Shown one piece after another: positions 1-5,918 of a stretch of 10,740 bases of DNA; positions within the stretch are counted from its first letter, which is position 1; the number at the start of each line of letters is the position of its first letter. The stretch is taken from contig JAIFMT010000136.1 in the NCBI GenBank assembly GCA_020048295.1, positions 1-10,740 on the forward strand, written 5' to 3'. Both the position numbers and the translations under genes were made by a program. The notes under the pieces are model-generated. The model was not told the DNA's origin. It worked only from the letters and a program-made list of their open reading frames with translations, and did not search any database. Source of the stretch: Rhodoferax sp. Its GTDB lineage: Bacteria > Pseudomonadota > Gammaproteobacteria > Burkholderiales > Burkholderiaceae.

Positions 1-1
1 G

Positions 2-568
2 GACTTGCGCGCTGTTGAGCACGTCAAGCGCCTGGTAGAAATTGGCGTTGATTCGCTCAAGATCGAAGGCCGCACCAAAAGCCCGTATTACGTGGCACGC
101 ACCGTGCAGACCTATCGGCGTGCCATTGACGATGCCGTGGCAGGGCGTGACCTTGACCCGGCGCTGCTGGGGCAACTCGAGGGCCTGGCCAACCGCGGCT
201 ACACCAGCGGCTTCTTCCAACGCCACACGCCCGAGGCCACGCAAAACTACCTGCGCGGCTATTCCGAGTCCGGTCGCAGCCTGTATGTGGGCGATGCACT
301 GGCGTTTGATGCAGCGCGCGGACTGATGCAGGTGAATGTGCGCAACCGCTTTGCCGTGGGCGACTGGCTGGAGATCATCCACCCGGGCGGCAACAGCGAC
401 GTGCACCTGAGCGCCATGCAAAACGCCGAGGCTGCCGCTATCACCGTGGCTCCGGGCAGTGGCCACACGGTCTGGCTGCCGCTGCCTGCATCCGCCGTGG
501 GTGCGTTTGTGGCGCGCTATGTCAACCCACCCGAGGGCACGCCCGGGTCCGTGGCTGAGCTTCCATGA
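2..568 (+). CDS. trhP: tRNA hydroxylation protein TrhP / U32 peptidase family, 3' part only
   Basis: This is the C-terminal part (about 188 residues visible) of a U32 'peptidase' family protein; the start lies left of the window and the frame is open from base 2. What is seen: the family block SLKIEGRTKS followed by YYVARTVQTYRRAIDDA near the beginning, then ANRGYTSGFF, and a C-terminal beta-rich portion with GDWLEIIHPGG like the small U32 C-terminal domain. Known of the family: YegQ/TrhP takes part in forming 5-hydroxyuridine at wobble position 34 of tRNAs in the cytoplasm; the old peptidase name is historical. Full-length members are roughly 450 residues, so over half is missing. It ends 57 bases before the arfB start chosen here, with a dispersed repeat between. 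A paralogous U32 protein (for example RlhA, which acts on 23S rRNA) is possible, but the length after the EGR motif fits YegQ better. Confidence 0.85.
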   Translation, partial: DLRAVEHVKRLVEIGVDSLKIEGRTKSPYYVARTVQTYRRAIDDAVAGRDLDPALLGQLEGLANRGYTSGFFQRHTPEATQNYLRGYSESGRSLYVGDALAFDAARGLMQVNVRNRFAVGDWLEIIHPGGNSDVHLSAMQNAEAAAITVAPGSGHTVWLPLPASAVGAFVARYVNPPEGTPGSVAELP

Positions 569-584
569 TATTTAATGGTTTTTT

Positions 585-625
585 GGGCTCTAGCCTTTAT
601 AAATAAAGCGCTGACAGCTATATTT
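585..625 (+). repeat. AT-rich dispersed intergenic repeat, copy 1
   Basis: An AT-rich island between trhP and arfB matches the copy at 3728-3768. From CTCTAGCC (588-595) to AGCTATA (616-622) the copies align without gaps and agree at 24 of 35 bases by hand count. The middle can fold: CTTTA-TAAA-TAAAG is a perfect short hairpin, with AGC and GCT able to extend it across a bulged C. I recall similar elements as frequent in Comamonadaceae intergenic DNA, without a settled function; that is memory, not a search. The right edge runs into the arfB start codon at 626. Confidence 0.7.
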
Positions 626-1033
626 ATGGAAGCGTTACAGATTTCACCGGACGAGGTGCAGCTCAGCGCCATCCGTGCCCAGGGCGCGGGTGGGCAAAAC
701 GTCAACAAAGTCTCCAGCGCCATCCATCTGCGCTTTGACATTGCCGCCAGCAGCCTGCCCGACGGCGTGAAAGCGCGTTTGCTGGCGCTGCGCGATGGCC
801 GTATCACCCAAGACGGCGTGCTGGTCATCAAGGCGCAAAGCCACCGCACGCAAGAGTCCAACCGCTTTGATGCCATGTTGCGCCTGCAGGAACTGGTCAA
901 CAGCGTGGCGCAGCCACCCAAGAATCGCAAAGCCACCCAGCCCACCCGGGCCTCGCGCCAGCGCCTGCGCGAGGGCAAGCTGCAGCGCGCCAGCCTGAAG
1001 GCGCAGCGCGCGCGGGTGCGGCCAGATGCCTGA
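626..1033 (+). CDS. arfB: Ribosome rescue peptidyl-tRNA hydrolase ArfB (YaeJ)
   Basis: A 135-residue single-domain class I release-factor homologue. The catalytic GGQ is at residues 22-24 in GAGGQNVNKVSSA, followed by AIHLRFDI and VIKAQSHRTQESN, as in E. coli YaeJ/ArfB (about 140 residues). The C-terminal tail (about 95-135) is rich in Arg, Lys and Gln and carries PTRASRQR; in known ArfB this tail enters the empty mRNA channel. Known role: hydrolysis of peptidyl-tRNA on ribosomes stalled without a stop codon. The domains of RF1/RF2 that read stop codons are absent. I chose ATG at 626 because the protein then aligns with known ArfB from its first residues. The in-frame ATG at 575 would add 17 residues (VFWALAFINKALTAI...) translated from the intergenic repeat. 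No good Shine-Dalgarno sequence precedes 626, which is odd. Confidence 0.9.
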   Translation: MEALQISPDEVQLSAIRAQGAGGQNVNKVSSAIHLRFDIAASSLPDGVKARLLALRDGRITQDGVLVIKAQSHRTQESNRFDAMLRLQELVNSVAQPPKNRKATQPTRASRQRLREGKLQRASLKAQRARVRPDA

Positions 1034-1183
1034 GCTGCAGCTTTGTGCTGGGCTGGCGCAATGGCGGCGCTGTCGGCGTGTTTTGTCGGGCGCTGGCGCT
1101 TGGTCAAACCAACGGCGCTGCGGCCGTCACTGGATTTGTAGCCACGGCGACCATCGAGCGGCGCCGATTTTGTGCTTGCAGGA

Positions 1184-1221
1184 CGCCGGTGGACTTGATA
1201 ATGATGCCAGGCACACCGGCG
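1184..1221 (+). promoter_or_regulatory. Inverted repeat around a possible -10 box, before the GGDEF gene
   Basis: CGCCGGTG (1184-1191) and CACCGGCG (1214-1221) form a perfect 8-base inverted repeat with a 22-base spacer, ending four bases before the ATG at 1226. The spacer contains GATAAT (1197-1202), which resembles a sigma70 -10 box; no convincing -35 is seen at the right distance. It could be an operator or a hairpin near the start codon. In GC-rich DNA such a repeat can also arise by chance. The rest of 1034-1225 shows no gene or clear signal. Confidence 0.3.
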
Positions 1222-1225
1222 ACAC

Positions 1226-2671
1226 ATGAATCAATACCATTTACAAGCAAGTCCAATGCAAGGCATTGGCAGTCGACTGCGGCGCTGGGCAACTTTTGGC
1301 CTGCTGCTGACCCTGATGCAGGTTTCTTGCCTGGCGCTGGCTGGTGCACCAGCGTCCGGGGTGGCACCGGCCGCTGCGGGTACCCGCGTGGTGACGTTTT
1401 GCGTGGACCCCGACTGGCCGCCGTTTGAGCAGATTGATGCGCAAGGCCGGCATGTGGGCATTGCCGCTGATTTGCTCAGGCTGGCGGCACAGCGCAGTGG
1501 CCTGAGCCTGCAACTGCTGGCCACCAAAGACTGGGACGAGAGCCTGGCTGCCTCGCAAGCCGGGCGCTGCGAGGTGCTGAGTTTTCTGAACCAAAGCCCC
1601 AAGCGCGATGCCTGGCTGCTGTTCACCGACCCGGTGCTGGTCGATGAAAACGTGCTGATCACGCGTGAAGAACACGCCTTTGTGTCCGACCTGGCCTCGC
1701 TGTCACAAGAGACCGTGGTGTTGCCCAAGGGCACCTCGATTGAAGAGCGCGTGCGCCACGACTACCCGAACCTGAAAGTGGTGCTGGTGGACAGCGAGGC
1801 CGAGGCGTTCAAGCGGGTGTCCGAGCGTCACGCCGACCTGACCATACGCTCGCTCATCGTTGCGGCCGAGACCATCAAGCGCCAGGGCTGGTTCAACCTG
1901 AAGATTGCCGGGCAGATCCCCAACTATGGCAACCAGTTGCGCATCGGCGTGCTCAAGTCGCAAGCCGCGTTGCGTGACCATCTCAATCTGGGCGTGGCCA
2001 GCATCACGCCGATTGAGCGGCAAAAAATCATTGACCAGCACATTGCCATCAAGGTGGTCGGTGTCGTCGATTACACCTTGCTCAAGTGGCTGGCAGCGAT
2101 TTCTCTGGCCATCCTGCTCACCAGCGCGTACTGGATCAGGCGCTTGCACCAGATCAACGCCCAGCTGGAAAAACTGTCGCATACCGATGCGCTCACCGGC
2201 TTGCGCAATCGCACTGGGTTCGAGTCGTTGTACCAGCAGGAGTTGGCGCGCTCACGCCGGCAAAACCTGGCCTTGTCGGTGGTGTTGGTGGACATCGACT
2301 TTTTCAAGCGCATCAATGACGAGCGGGGTCATCCCGAGGGTGACCGGGTGCTGGCCGAGGTGGCCGTGCTGCTGCGCGAATCTGCGCGCCTGGGTGACCA
2401 CATCATTCGCTGGGGCGGAGAAGAGTTCTTGCTGCTGTGCCCGGCAACCACGTCATTGCAGGCCGAGCGTCTGGCAGAGCGCCTGGTGCTGGCGGCGCGT
2501 GCGCGTGATTTCCGGCTGGGTCGCCCGTTGACGCTGAGTGCCGGGGTTGCCACCCTGGAGGTGCAGGACGTGCCTGGCCAGATATTTGCGCGAGTGGATG
2601 CGGCGCTGTACCAGGCCAAAACCCAGGGGCGCGACCAGGTCGTGGTGGCGCAGCAGTCAAAGGCAGTCTGA
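1226..2671 (+). CDS. Membrane diguanylate cyclase with periplasmic solute-binding sensor domain
   Basis: A 481-residue sensor enzyme predicted to make cyclic di-GMP from two GTP. Order of parts: N-terminal hydrophobic export segment (about 22-40); periplasmic SBP_bac_3-type binding domain (about 53-275, with DPDWPPFE at 61-68 and FTDPVLVDENV at 133-143); one transmembrane helix (about 284-304); short linker; GGDEF domain (about 315-475). In the GGDEF domain DALTGLRNR (321-329), DIDFFKRIND (356-365), the active-site variant GGEEF (397-401) and LSAGVA (437-442) are intact, so activity is expected. RLGD at 388-391, five residues before GGEEF, matches the RxxD inhibitory product-binding site. C59 and C115 are the two cysteines of the binding domain and might form a disulfide. 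The ligand cannot be told; small polar compounds such as amino acids are usual for this fold. ATG at 1256 (residue 11) is an alternative start that gives a more normal signal sequence. Its stop overlaps the rbgA start. Confidence 0.92.
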   Translation: MNQYHLQASPMQGIGSRLRRWATFGLLLTLMQVSCLALAGAPASGVAPAAAGTRVVTFCVDPDWPPFEQIDAQGRHVGIAADLLRLAAQRSGLSLQLLATKDWDESLAASQAGRCEVLSFLNQSPKRDAWLLFTDPVLVDENVLITREEHAFVSDLASLSQETVVLPKGTSIEERVRHDYPNLKVVLVDSEAEAFKRVSERHADLTIRSLIVAAETIKRQGWFNLKIAGQIPNYGNQLRIGVLKSQAALRDHLNLGVASITPIERQKIIDQHIAIKVVGVVDYTLLKWLAAISLAILLTSAYWIRRLHQINAQLEKLSHTDALTGLRNRTGFESLYQQELARSRRQNLALSVVLVDIDFFKRINDERGHPEGDRVLAEVAVLLRESARLGDHIIRWGGEEFLLLCPATTSLQAERLAERLVLAARARDFRLGRPLTLSAGVATLEVQDVPGQIFARVDAALYQAKTQGRDQVVVAQQSKAV

Positions 2672-2673
2672 TG
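2659..2673 (+). promoter_or_regulatory. Ribosome binding site and TGATG stop-start overlap of rbgA
   Basis: AAAGG (2659-2663) lies inside the last codons of the diguanylate cyclase gene, seven bases before the ATG at 2671. The cyclase stop TGA (2669-2671) shares its final A with that ATG. This arrangement usually gives translational coupling and argues for one mRNA covering both genes. Confidence 0.7.
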
Positions 2674-3627
2674 GCGATGATTCAATGGTTTCCCGGCCAC
2701 ATGCACCTGACGCAAAAGGCCATTACCGAGCGCATCAAAAATATCGACGTGGTGATTGAACTGCTTGATGCGCGCCTGCCGGGGTCAAGCGCCAACCCGA
2801 TGCTGGCCAAACTGACCCATGGCAAGCCGGCCTTGAAGGTCTTGAACAAGCAGGATCTGGCCGACCCGGAGCGCACGGCGCTCTGGCTGGCGCATTACAA
2901 CGCCTTGCCTGACACCCGCGCCATGGCGCTTGATGCCAGCATGGCGGCACCCGCCAAAGCGCTGATTGCGGCCTGCCACGCCCTGGCACCGCAGCGGGGC
3001 GGCATGACCAAGCCGATGCGGGTGCTGGTCTGCGGCATTCCCAATGTGGGCAAATCCACGCTGATCAACACCCTGGCAGGCAAACGCGCTGCCAAAACGG
3101 GTGACGAAGCCGGCGTCACCAAGCTGGAGCAACGCATTGCGCTGGCCCCCGACTTTTATCTGTATGACACGCCGGGCATGTTGTGGCCGCGCATCATTGT
3201 GGCCAAGAGCGGCTACAACCTGGCCGCCAGCGGGGCGGTGGGTCGCAATGCGTTCGATGAGCAAGAGGTGGCGCTGGAACTGCTCGATACCTTGCGCCAG
3301 CATTACCCGGACCGGCTGCAGGCGCGCTTTGGTATCGACGGCGTGGCGGGTATGACCGACGAGGCGCTACTGGAAGCGATTGGCCGCAAGCGCGGTGCCT
3401 TGCAGGGCGGCAGCCAGGTGAATTTGCAAAAGGCTGCCGAAATTGCGATATTTGATTTTCGGGCGGCGGTGATGGGCCGCATCACGCTGGAAACGCCCGA
3501 TGAATTTGCGCAGTGGCTGGCCGCCGGGCAGACGCTCGATGCGCAACGGCAGCTCAAAAAAGACGCCATTGAGCAAGACCGCAAGGTTCGCTTCAAGCAA
3601 GTGCCACGCCCAGACAAGCGTGGCTGA
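2671..3627 (+). CDS. rbgA: Ribosome biogenesis GTPase RbgA/YlqF
   Basis: A 318-residue circularly permuted GTPase: the G4 motif NKQD (59-62) comes before the G1/P-loop GIPNVGKST (122-130), then the G2 threonine in GVT (148-150) and G3 DTPG (166-169). The N-terminus MAMIQWFPGHM is typical of the YlqF group, and the C-terminal helical domain (about 195-300) is of usual length. In Bacillus subtilis the homologue helps late assembly of the 50S subunit; in proteobacteria the role is less well studied, so the same job here is inferred from homology. The position after DxxG that is often an activating residue in other GTPases is hydrophobic (M170, L171), as expected for this family. Start: ATG at 2671 with AAAGG seven bases upstream, overlapping the stop of the cyclase gene. 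The last codons carry a hairpin-forming inverted repeat. Confidence 0.93.
   Translation: MAMIQWFPGHMHLTQKAITERIKNIDVVIELLDARLPGSSANPMLAKLTHGKPALKVLNKQDLADPERTALWLAHYNALPDTRAMALDASMAAPAKALIAACHALAPQRGGMTKPMRVLVCGIPNVGKSTLINTLAGKRAAKTGDEAGVTKLEQRIALAPDFYLYDTPGMLWPRIIVAKSGYNLAASGAVGRNAFDEQEVALELLDTLRQHYPDRLQARFGIDGVAGMTDEALLEAIGRKRGALQGGSQVNLQKAAEIAIFDFRAAVMGRITLETPDEFAQWLAAGQTLDAQRQLKKDAIEQDRKVRFKQVPRPDKRG
3603..3624 (+). terminator. Hairpin at the end of rbgA, possible weak terminator
   Basis: GCCACGC (3603-3609) and GCGTGGC (3618-3624) form a perfect seven-pair GC-rich stem with an eight-base loop, ending at the base before the rbgA stop codon. No T-run follows, so it is not a standard intrinsic terminator. 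It could protect the 3' end of the mRNA or act with Rho. Confidence 0.35.
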
Positions 3628-3692
3628 GGTCGGCCAACGAATGACACAGATGCGGTTTGCCCAGCGCGGTGAAAGCTCCCATGGTTTTTGGC

Positions 3693-3722
3693 TTGCATCA
3701 CGGGGAGACTGAAAATTATAAT
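3693..3722 (+). promoter_or_regulatory. Candidate sigma70 promoter of the DHH phosphoesterase gene
   Basis: TATAAT (3717-3722) is a perfect -10 consensus in an AT-rich stretch. TTGCAT (3693-3698), 18 bases upstream, is a weak -35 with the TTG half right. Transcription would begin near 3729, at the left edge of the second repeat copy, so the repeat would form the 5' leader of the mRNA. AT-rich DNA makes chance -10 matches likely. Confidence 0.4.
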
Positions 3723-3727
3723 AAATT

Positions 3728-3768
3728 GGCCTCTAGCCCTTATTTGCATTGTGCTAGTAGCTATAAAA
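3728..3768 (+). repeat. AT-rich dispersed intergenic repeat, copy 2
   Basis: Same orientation and family as the element at 585-625. It shares CTCTAGCC (3731-3738), TTAT, GCT (3753-3755) and AGCTATA (3759-3765) at matching spacing. CTAGC (3733-3737) and GCTAG (3753-3757) are a perfect inverted pair with a 15-base loop, so this copy keeps a stem whose outer pairs have decayed in copy 1. Beyond the core the DNA stays very AT-rich up to the DHH gene start. Confidence 0.7.
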
Positions 3769-3808
3769 TAAATAGTATATGTTGGAATGAAAGTTGGATA
3801 GGAAAAAT

Positions 3809-4714
3809 ATGAGTGCATTGAATTTGCCGGTTTCTCCGGACCGAAATGACCCCCAGCCGCTGGTGATTTACCACGGCCGAAATTGTCCTGACGGTTTTGC
3901 CTCGGCGCTGGCTGCCTGGCTGTTTTACGCGGGCCAGGCCGAGTTTCTGGCGCTGGACCACGGTGACATTTGCTCGGTGAATGACTTGCCGGCGCTGGCT
4001 GGGCGAGCCGTCTATATTCTGGATTTTTCGTTTTCCGAGCGTATCCTGCGCGACATCGATGAGCGCGCCGCCAAACTTGTGCTGCTCGACCATCATCTGA
4101 GTGCCGCGGAGCAGCTCGATGGTTTTCGCTGCCGCCACGGCATGGTCCACTTCGACATGCGCAAGTCGGGTGCGCGGCTGGCGTGGGAGTTTTTCCAACC
4201 CGGTCGGCCATTGCCTGATCTGGTGCGGTTTGTCGAAGACCGCGACATCTGGGTTTGGCAATACCCCGAGAGCGCAGGCTTTTTGGCAGCGCTGGACATG
4301 GAGCCGTTTGACTTTGCGCGTTGGCATGCCGTTGCTGGCATGGACGCTGCGCAACAGGCGGCCTACATCGAGCGCGGCCGTGCCATGGATGCCAAGTTCA
4401 ACAAACTGGCCGCGCACATGGCCGAGGCCGCGCAAGCGGTCACTTTCAACGGGATTGCCGGGCTGATGGTCAACGCGCCGGGTGTTTTTCACAGCCAGGT
4501 GGGTGACTTGCTGAGTCAGCAGTCCGGCACATTCGCGCTGCTGTGGTCGGTTGACAAAACCGGTGTGGTCAAGTGCGGCTTGCGCTCGCAGCGCCATTTC
4601 AGTTGCATCGCGCTGGCGCAAAGCATGGGCGGTGGTGGACATGCCCAGGCGTGCGGCTTCAAGATGGCACACCAGCGTCTGCCCGAGTTGCTTGGGGGTT
4701 GCTTGAACGCCTGA
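3809..4714 (+). CDS. DHH/DHHA1 family phosphoesterase, stand-alone
   Basis: A 301-residue cytoplasmic metal-dependent phosphoesterase. Visible motifs: H22 with CPDG (26-29) in YHGRNCPDGF, D72 in LDFSFS, the family signature DHH (94-96), then SGARLAWEFF (120-129) and FVEDRDIW (131-138). The C-terminal DHHA1 half ends in the glycine-rich substrate loop GGGGH (274-278). These belong to the short, NrnA/NrnB- and COG2404-like branch; RecJ is much longer. Known members cleave short oligonucleotides, cyclic-dinucleotide products or related phosphoesters, but the substrate here cannot be read from sequence. The diguanylate cyclase gene two genes upstream makes a pGpG/short-RNA role tempting, though that is only inference. 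ATG at 3809 is chosen for AGGAA at 3800-3804; a TTG at 3794 would add five residues. The gene sits alone between an AT-rich gap and the transporter operon. Confidence 0.85.
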   Translation: MSALNLPVSPDRNDPQPLVIYHGRNCPDGFASALAAWLFYAGQAEFLALDHGDICSVNDLPALAGRAVYILDFSFSERILRDIDERAAKLVLLDHHLSAAEQLDGFRCRHGMVHFDMRKSGARLAWEFFQPGRPLPDLVRFVEDRDIWVWQYPESAGFLAALDMEPFDFARWHAVAGMDAAQQAAYIERGRAMDAKFNKLAAHMAEAAQAVTFNGIAGLMVNAPGVFHSQVGDLLSQQSGTFALLWSVDKTGVVKCGLRSQRHFSCIALAQSMGGGGHAQACGFKMAHQRLPELLGGCLNA

Positions 4715-4731
4715 AAGCGGCGGCCTAGAAT
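4703..4731 (+). promoter_or_regulatory. Candidate sigma70 promoter of the ABC transporter operon
   Basis: TTGAAC (4703-4708) and TAGAAT (4726-4731) match the -35 and -10 consensus at 4 and 5 of 6 positions with the ideal 17-base spacer, followed by an AT-rich stretch. The -35 lies inside the last codons of the DHH gene. The predicted start near 4738 leaves a leader of about 23 bases before ATG 4761, with no obvious Shine-Dalgarno sequence. Confidence 0.5.
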
Positions 4732-4760
4732 TAAAAATCACCGCTCCACCCCAAACTGCC

Positions 4761-5918
4761 ATGACCCCCCTTCTGTTTCGCCGACTGCTCATAGCGCTGC
4801 TGGTGCTGGCTTTGTTGGGCACCGGCTTGTGGTGGGTCAATCGGCCCAAGCCCATTGCGGTGGTGTGGAAGGAAATCGACCGTGGCAAGGTCGAGTCCAG
4901 CATTGCCAACACCCGCGCTGGCACGGTTGAGGCGTGTATGCGCACCCGGCTCTCAGCCACCATGGGGGGGCGCATTGAGGTGCTGGCGGTCAGGGAGGGT
5001 GACCATGTCAAAAAAGGCCAGTTGCTGATCAAGCTGTGGAACGACGACCAGCAGGCGCAAAGTGCACTGGCCCAGACGCAGGTGGCGGTGGCGCGCAGCC
5101 GGATCGTGGAAGCCTGCACGCTGGCCGCCAACGCTGAGAGCGAGGCCGCACGCCAGACCGCGCTACGGGCCCAGGGTTTTGTGTCAAACGCCCGTGAAGA
5201 GCAGGCGCGTGCCGAGGCACAGGCCCGGCGTGCCAGTTGCGACACTGCCCGTGCCGATGTGACGCAGGCACTGGCCCGCGTCAAGGCCAGCCGGGTCGAA
5301 CAAAGCCGCACCGTGCTGTATGCGCCGTTTGCCGGCACGGTGGCCAAGATTGTGGGCGAGGTGGGTGAATATGCCACGCCGTCGCCGCCAGGCGTGCCCA
5401 CCCCGCCGGCGATTGACCTGATTGACGACAGCTGCCTGTACATCAAGGCGCCAATGGATGAGGTGGACGCGCCAAAAATAACACCCGGCCAGGGGGTGCG
5501 CATCAGTTTTGATGCCTTGCCCGGCCAGTCGTTTGCTGGCCATGTGCGGCGTGTCGCACCGTATGTGTCGGCGGTGGAAAAACAGGCGCGCACGGTGGAT
5601 ATTGAAGCCGTGCTGGACCCCGGTGGTGCCAACCCGAAGCTGCTGGTGGGCTACAGCGCCAATGTGGAGGTGATTCTGGCGCTGCGATCGGATGTGTTGC
5701 GGGTGCCCACCTCGGCCCTGCAAGAGGGTGCGGGGGTGCTGGTGGTTGCAACCGATGGAAAGCTGCAAAGCCGGCAGATCAAGCCCGGCCTGGCCAACTG
5801 GGAGTACACCGAAGTGCTGGATGGGCTGCAACTGGGCGAGCGGGTGGTGACCTCGCTGGAGCGTGAAGGCGTCAAACCCGGAGCCAGCGTGGTGGCCGAT
5901 GAAAAACCCAAGCCATGA
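4761..5918 (+). CDS. Periplasmic adaptor (membrane fusion) subunit, HlyD/MacA type
   Basis: A 385-residue adaptor anchored by an N-terminal membrane helix (about 9-26), with the rest in the periplasm. Order: first half-lipoyl segment (about 64-95, with GGRIEVLAVREGDHVKKGQ), long alpha-helical hairpin (about 96-182, tip near QGFVSN at 138-143), second half-lipoyl (about 185-206, APFAGTVAKI), then beta-barrel and membrane-proximal domains to the end. Such adaptors link an inner-membrane pump to an outer-membrane channel of TolC type; no channel gene is in the window. Four cysteines (C59, C119, C160, C225) are unusual for a periplasmic adaptor: C119 and C160 are placed almost equally either side of the hairpin tip. 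The proline-rich insert TPSPPGVPTPP (206-216) precedes DDSC at 222-225. The stop overlaps the ATPase start in ATGA. The substrate is unknown; MacA-like export is the best guess, and other ABC or RND adaptors look similar. Confidence 0.88.
   Translation: MTPLLFRRLLIALLVLALLGTGLWWVNRPKPIAVVWKEIDRGKVESSIANTRAGTVEACMRTRLSATMGGRIEVLAVREGDHVKKGQLLIKLWNDDQQAQSALAQTQVAVARSRIVEACTLAANAESEAARQTALRAQGFVSNAREEQARAEAQARRASCDTARADVTQALARVKASRVEQSRTVLYAPFAGTVAKIVGEVGEYATPSPPGVPTPPAIDLIDDSCLYIKAPMDEVDAPKITPGQGVRISFDALPGQSFAGHVRRVAPYVSAVEKQARTVDIEAVLDPGGANPKLLVGYSANVEVILALRSDVLRVPTSALQEGAGVLVVATDGKLQSRQIKPGLANWEYTEVLDGLQLGERVVTSLEREGVKPGASVVADEKPKP

Noticed and set aside
575..625. Longer arfB start at ATG 575
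   Set aside because: The 17 extra residues are the translation of the dispersed repeat and have no counterpart in known ArfB.
626..1033. arfB as a fragment of RF1/RF2 (prfA/prfB pseudogene)
   Set aside because: The basic C-terminal tail and overall length match complete ArfB; no remnant of the codon-reading domains is present on either side.
1033..1042. Ten-base palindrome AGCTGCAGCT at the arfB stop
   Set aside because: A perfect palindrome without a loop is not a terminator hairpin, and a single copy gives no ground for calling it a protein site.
517..1227. Minus-strand open frame of 236 codons opposite arfB
   Set aside because: The opposite strand has ArfB with an intact GGQ motif. The antisense product is low-complexity and Arg-rich with no family features.
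3303..4211. Minus-strand open frame across the end of rbgA, the AT-rich gap and the DHH start
   Set aside because: It spans an intergenic repeat and two genes and has no coherent domain; judged a shadow frame.
3761..5632. Minus-strand open frame of 623 codons across the DHH and adaptor genes
   Set aside because: Composition is Ser/Arg/Ala-rich without any recognisable motif, and it lies opposite two genes with clear family motifs. Long open antisense frames are expected in GC-rich coding DNA.
4761..5918. RND efflux system (AcrAB type) as the identity of the adaptor's partner
   Set aside because: The following genes are an ABC ATPase and two MacB-like permeases in overlapping order; no RND pump sequence is present.
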